Positions 61,382 through 64,000 of a stretch of 64,000 nucleotides of DNA are shown here, piece by piece; positions within the stretch are counted from its first letter, which is position 1; each line of letters starts with the position of its first letter. The stretch covers positions 1 to 64,000 of the forward strand of contig JANSYL010000005.1 in assembly GCA_024742455.1 (NCBI GenBank), read 5' to 3'. The translations under genes were made by a program, and so were the position numbers. Under the pieces are notes generated by a model. The model did no database searches and was not told the DNA's origin. It saw only the letters and a list, made by a program, of their open reading frames with translations. The stretch comes from Paracoccaceae bacterium (GTDB taxonomy: Bacteria; Pseudomonadota; Alphaproteobacteria; Rhodobacterales; Rhodobacteraceae).

Positions 61382-62814
61382 ACGCCGCCGCCACCAAACT
61401 GCCCACGCAACTTGGTCCGATCCATTTCGTGGGTATCGGCGGCATCGGCATGTCGGGCATCGCCGAGGTGCTTTTGAACCATGGCTACACGGTGCAGGGC
61501 TCGGACCTGAAGGCCTCGAAGATCACCGACCGGCTGGCGGAGCTGGGCGCGCGCATCTTCATCGGGCAGGCGGCTGAAAACCTCGAGGCCGCCGAGGTCG
61601 TGGTGATTTCCTCGGCGATCAAGCCGGGCAATCCCGAGCTTGACGCCGCCCGCATACGCGGCCTGCCTGTGGTGCGCCGGGCCGAGATGCTGGCCGAACT
61701 GATGCGTCTCAGGTCCAACATCGCCGTGGCGGGCACCCATGGCAAGACCACCACAACCACGCTGGTCGCCACGCTGCTGGATCATGGCGGGGTGGACCCG
61801 ACCGTGATCAATGGCGGCATCATCCATGCCTACGGGTCGAACGCGCGGGTGGGGCAGGGCGACTGGATGGTGGTCGAGGCCGACGAATCCGACGGCACCT
61901 TCAACCGCCTGCCCGCCACCATCGCCATCGTCACCAATATCGACCCCGAACATATGGAGCATTGGGGCACGATCGATGCGCTGCGCGACGGGTTCTATGA
62001 TTTCGTATCGAACATCCCATTCTACGGGCTGGCCGTCTGCTGCACCGACCATGCCGAGGTGCAGGCGCTGGTGGGCCGGATCACCGACCGCCGCGTCGTG
62101 ACCTTCGGGTTCAACGCGCAGGCGGATGTGCGGGCGGTGAACCTGACCTACAAGGCGGGTGTCGCCCATTTCGATATCGCGCTGCAGGCCGAAGGGCAGG
62201 TGATCGAGGGCTGCACCCTGCCGATGCCGGGGGATCATAACGTGTCGAACGCCCTGGCCGCCGTCGCGGTCGCGCGGCATCTGGGGATGAAGGCCGCCGA
62301 AATCCGCGAGGCGCTGGCCGGATTCAAGGGCGTCAACCGGCGTTTCACAAAGGTGGGCGAGGTCGGCGGCATCACGATCATCGACGATTACGGCCACCAC
62401 CCGGTGGAAATCGCCGCCGTTCTCAAGGCCGCGCGGCAGGCGATCGGGGCCGAATCCGGGGCGCGCGTGATCGCTGTGCATCAGCCGCATCGCTATTCGC
62501 GGCTGCATTCCCTGTTCGAAGATTTCTGCGCCTGTTTCAACGAGGCCGATGTCGTGGCCATCGGCGAGGTTTATGCCGCGGGCGAAGACCCGATCCCCGG
62601 CGCCAGCCGCGATGACCTGGTGGCTGGCCTGATCCGCCACGGCCACCGTCACGCCCGCGCTATCGTCAGCGAGGATGACCTGGAACGCCTTGTCCGCGAA
62701 CAGGCGCGGCCCGGCGACATGGTGGTCTGCCTCGGGGCGGGCACGATCAGCGCCTGGGCGCATGGGTTGCCGGGGCGCCTGCAGGATCTGGAGACGCAGG
62801 TTGCCGCCTCCTGA
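61378..62814 (+). CDS. murC: UDP-MurNAc-L-alanine ligase MurC
   Basis: A 478-residue Mur ligase starting the stem peptide. [18 protein letters not shown]-loop [22 protein letters not shown] and [16 protein letters not shown] are conserved. ATG overlaps the murG stop. In many relatives murB follows, but here an amino-acid permease comes next. Confidence 0.96.
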   Translation: MNAAATKLPTQLGPIHFVGIGGIGMSGIAEVLLNHGYTVQGSDLKASKITDRLAELGARIFIGQAAENLEAAEVVVISSAIKPGNPELDAARIRGLPVVRRAEMLAELMRLRSNIAVAGTHGKTTTTTLVATLLDHGGVDPTVINGGIIHAYGSNARVGQGDWMVVEADESDGTFNRLPATIAIVTNIDPEHMEHWGTIDALRDGFYDFVSNIPFYGLAVCCTDHAEVQALVGRITDRRVVTFGFNAQADVRAVNLTYKAGVAHFDIALQAEGQVIEGCTLPMPGDHNVSNALAAVAVARHLGMKAAEIREALAGFKGVNRRFTKVGEVGGITIIDDYGHHPVEIAAVLKAARQAIGAESGARVIAVHQPHRYSRLHSLFEDFCACFNEADVVAIGEVYAAGEDPIPGASRDDLVAGLIRHGHRHARAIVSEDDLERLVREQARPGDMVVCLGAGTISAWAHGLPGRLQDLETQVAAS

Positions 62815-62824
62815 CGCCGCCACC

Positions 62825-64000
62825 ATGCCCGGGCTGCGCCGGGCGCTCGGTCTGCCGCTGGTTCTGGCCTATGGCGTGGGTGTGATGGTTGGTGCCGGCA
62901 TCTACGTGCTGGTCGGCGCGGTGGCGGCGGAGGCGGGGCACCTGGCCTGGCTGGCCTTCGCCATCGCCGGGATCGTGGCCGCGCCAACGGCGCTGAGCTT
63001 TGCCGAATTGTCCGCCCGCATCCCCGAGGCCGGGGGCGCCGCCGCCTATATCCGCGCAGCCTTCGACAGCCCGGCCCTGTCGGTCGTGGCGGGGGTGGCG
63101 ATCGTGCTGGCGGGCACCGTTTCGGCGGCTGCCGTGCTGCGCGGGGGCGTGGGATATCTGGGCGTGCTGGTGCCCGCACCCGACTGGGCGATGATCCTGA
63201 CCATCGGCGCGGCGCTGAGCGCGCTGGCGGTCTGGGGCGTGGTCGAAAGCCTGAGCTTCGCGGCGGTCCTGACCGTGATCGAAGTGGCGGGGCTGGTGCT
63301 GATCGTGGTCTCGGGCCTGATGGCGGAGCCGGTGGCCGCGGGCGTCGTGCTGGAGGGCGGCGCGCAGGGCGGCGCGCAGGGCGGGGCACAGGGCGCGGTG
63401 GCGCTGGGTGGCCTGCTGGCTGCGGCGGCGCTGGCCTTTTTCGCCTTCATCGGGTTCGAGGATATCGTCAACCTGGCCGAGGAAACCCGGGACCCTGCCC
63501 GCACCATCCCCCGGGCCGTGGTCGGTGCGCTGATCCTTGTCAGCGTGATCTATGCCGCCGTCGCCTATGCCGCCACGCGGGCCGTGACGGCGCAGGATCT
63601 GGCCGCCAGCGAACAGCCGCTGGCGCTGGTCTGGCAGGCCGGTTTCGGGCAGGGCGTCGCCATCCTGACGCTGATCGCGGTCGCCGCCGCGCTGAACGGG
63701 GTTCTGGCGCAGATCGTCATGGCGGCCCGCGTTCTGTTCGGCCTCGCCCGGTCGAGCGCGGTCTTCGCCCCTTTCGCCCATGCCCATCCGCGGTTCGGCA
63801 CCCCGGCGCTGGCGACGCTCTTGGTGGGTGCGGCGATGATCGCCGCCGCCTTCGTGTTGCCGGTCGCCACCCTCGCCGGGGTCGCGGCCCTGGTGCTGCT
63901 GGCGGTCTTCATCGGGGTCAACATGGCCCTTCTGCGCCTGAAACGCCGGCCCGGCCGCGCGCCGTTCCATGTGCCGGTGGCGGTGCCCGTCTTCGGTGTG
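62825..64000 (+). CDS. APC-family amino acid permease (3' end outside window)
   Basis: At least 392 residues of a polytopic transporter. The start (LPLVLAYGVGVMVGAGIYVLVGAV) is the conserved first helix of the APC family, and FFAFIGFEDIVNLAEETRDPARTIPRA written in part gives the FIGFE-N-AEE-P consensus after helix 5. A glycine/glutamine tandem repeat (GGAQ three times, about 63357-63395) lies in a loop. ATG 62825 or TTG 62801 may be the start. The frame is open at base 64000. It is placed where murB is expected. Confidence 0.88.
   Translation, partial: MPGLRRALGLPLVLAYGVGVMVGAGIYVLVGAVAAEAGHLAWLAFAIAGIVAAPTALSFAELSARIPEAGGAAAYIRAAFDSPALSVVAGVAIVLAGTVSAAAVLRGGVGYLGVLVPAPDWAMILTIGAALSALAVWGVVESLSFAAVLTVIEVAGLVLIVVSGLMAEPVAAGVVLEGGAQGGAQGGAQGAVALGGLLAAAALAFFAFIGFEDIVNLAEETRDPARTIPRAVVGALILVSVIYAAVAYAATRAVTAQDLAASEQPLALVWQAGFGQGVAILTLIAVAAALNGVLAQIVMAARVLFGLARSSAVFAPFAHAHPRFGTPALATLLVGAAMIAAAFVLPVATLAGVAALVLLAVFIGVNMALLRLKRRPGRAPFHVPVAVPVFGV

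Noticed and set aside
1-64000. CRISPR arrays or cas genes
   Set aside because: No array of regularly spaced 24-40 base repeats and no Cas-like protein was seen.

Overview
The window is high-GC, tightly packed DNA from an alphaproteobacterium, most likely a member of the Rhodobacteraceae (Roseobacter/Rhodobacter group). This rests on the division-and-cell-wall (dcw) cluster with an unusually long mraZ leader, a DUF1127 gene followed by hairpins with CCTCCTCCC loops (the CcaF1/CcsR arrangement known from Rhodobacter), a Tat-exported pseudoazurin, and many tripartite and ABC uptake genes. No identification at genus level is possible from the sequence alone.

Layout. (1) 1-3.6 kb: a prophage remnant. 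A ParB-domain DNA methyltransferase, a DUF5681 protein and a large terminase lie in one operon, and the terminase is cut by the end of an IS3-family element. (2) 3.6-12.9 kb: a tricarboxylate module. A TctDE-type two-component system with an extra periplasmic binding protein diverges from tctCBA, a family III CoA transferase, a short citrate-synthase-like lyase and an AbrB-type membrane protein. (3) 13.2-20.6 kb: reductive pyrimidine or hydantoin catabolism (M20 amidohydrolase and dihydropyrimidinase) with a dedicated NitT/TauT-like ABC importer. (4) 20.7-22.2 kb: an unknown membrane-anchored protein and pseudoazurin, ending in a strong terminator. (5) 22.35-33.3 kb: a ten-gene envelope-signalling island of two Ser/Thr kinases, a PP2C phosphatase, four FHA proteins (one fused to a periplasmic trypsin-like protease, one to a periplasmic VWA domain), membrane proteins and a glycine-zipper peptidoglycan-binding protein. 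This is the strongest candidate for an undescribed system. (6) 33.5-36.8 kb: tRNA-Gly and four tandem paralogues with a Flp-pilin-like N-terminus fused to a beta-rich domain. (7) 36.9-48.1 kb: housekeeping genes (pyruvate carboxylase, an FMN hydroxyacid dehydrogenase, a UvrD-type helicase, LysE/Lrp, Mrp) and the ccaF1-CcsR locus. (8) 48.1-64 kb: a UpsM-like leader, then mraZ-rsmH-ftsL-ftsI-murE-murF-mraY-(SDR)-murD-(VOC)-ftsW-murG-murC and an amino-acid permease that runs off the window.

How the parts fit. The tct module probably senses and imports a tricarboxylate and cleaves it as a CoA thioester. The pyrimidine module takes up a ring compound and opens it to a beta-amino acid. The signalling island joins periplasmic sensors to cytoplasmic phospho-threonine readers through single membrane spans, with kinases and a phosphatase in the same operon. 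Starts were chosen from ribosome-binding sites and overlaps, and many differ from the longest open frame.
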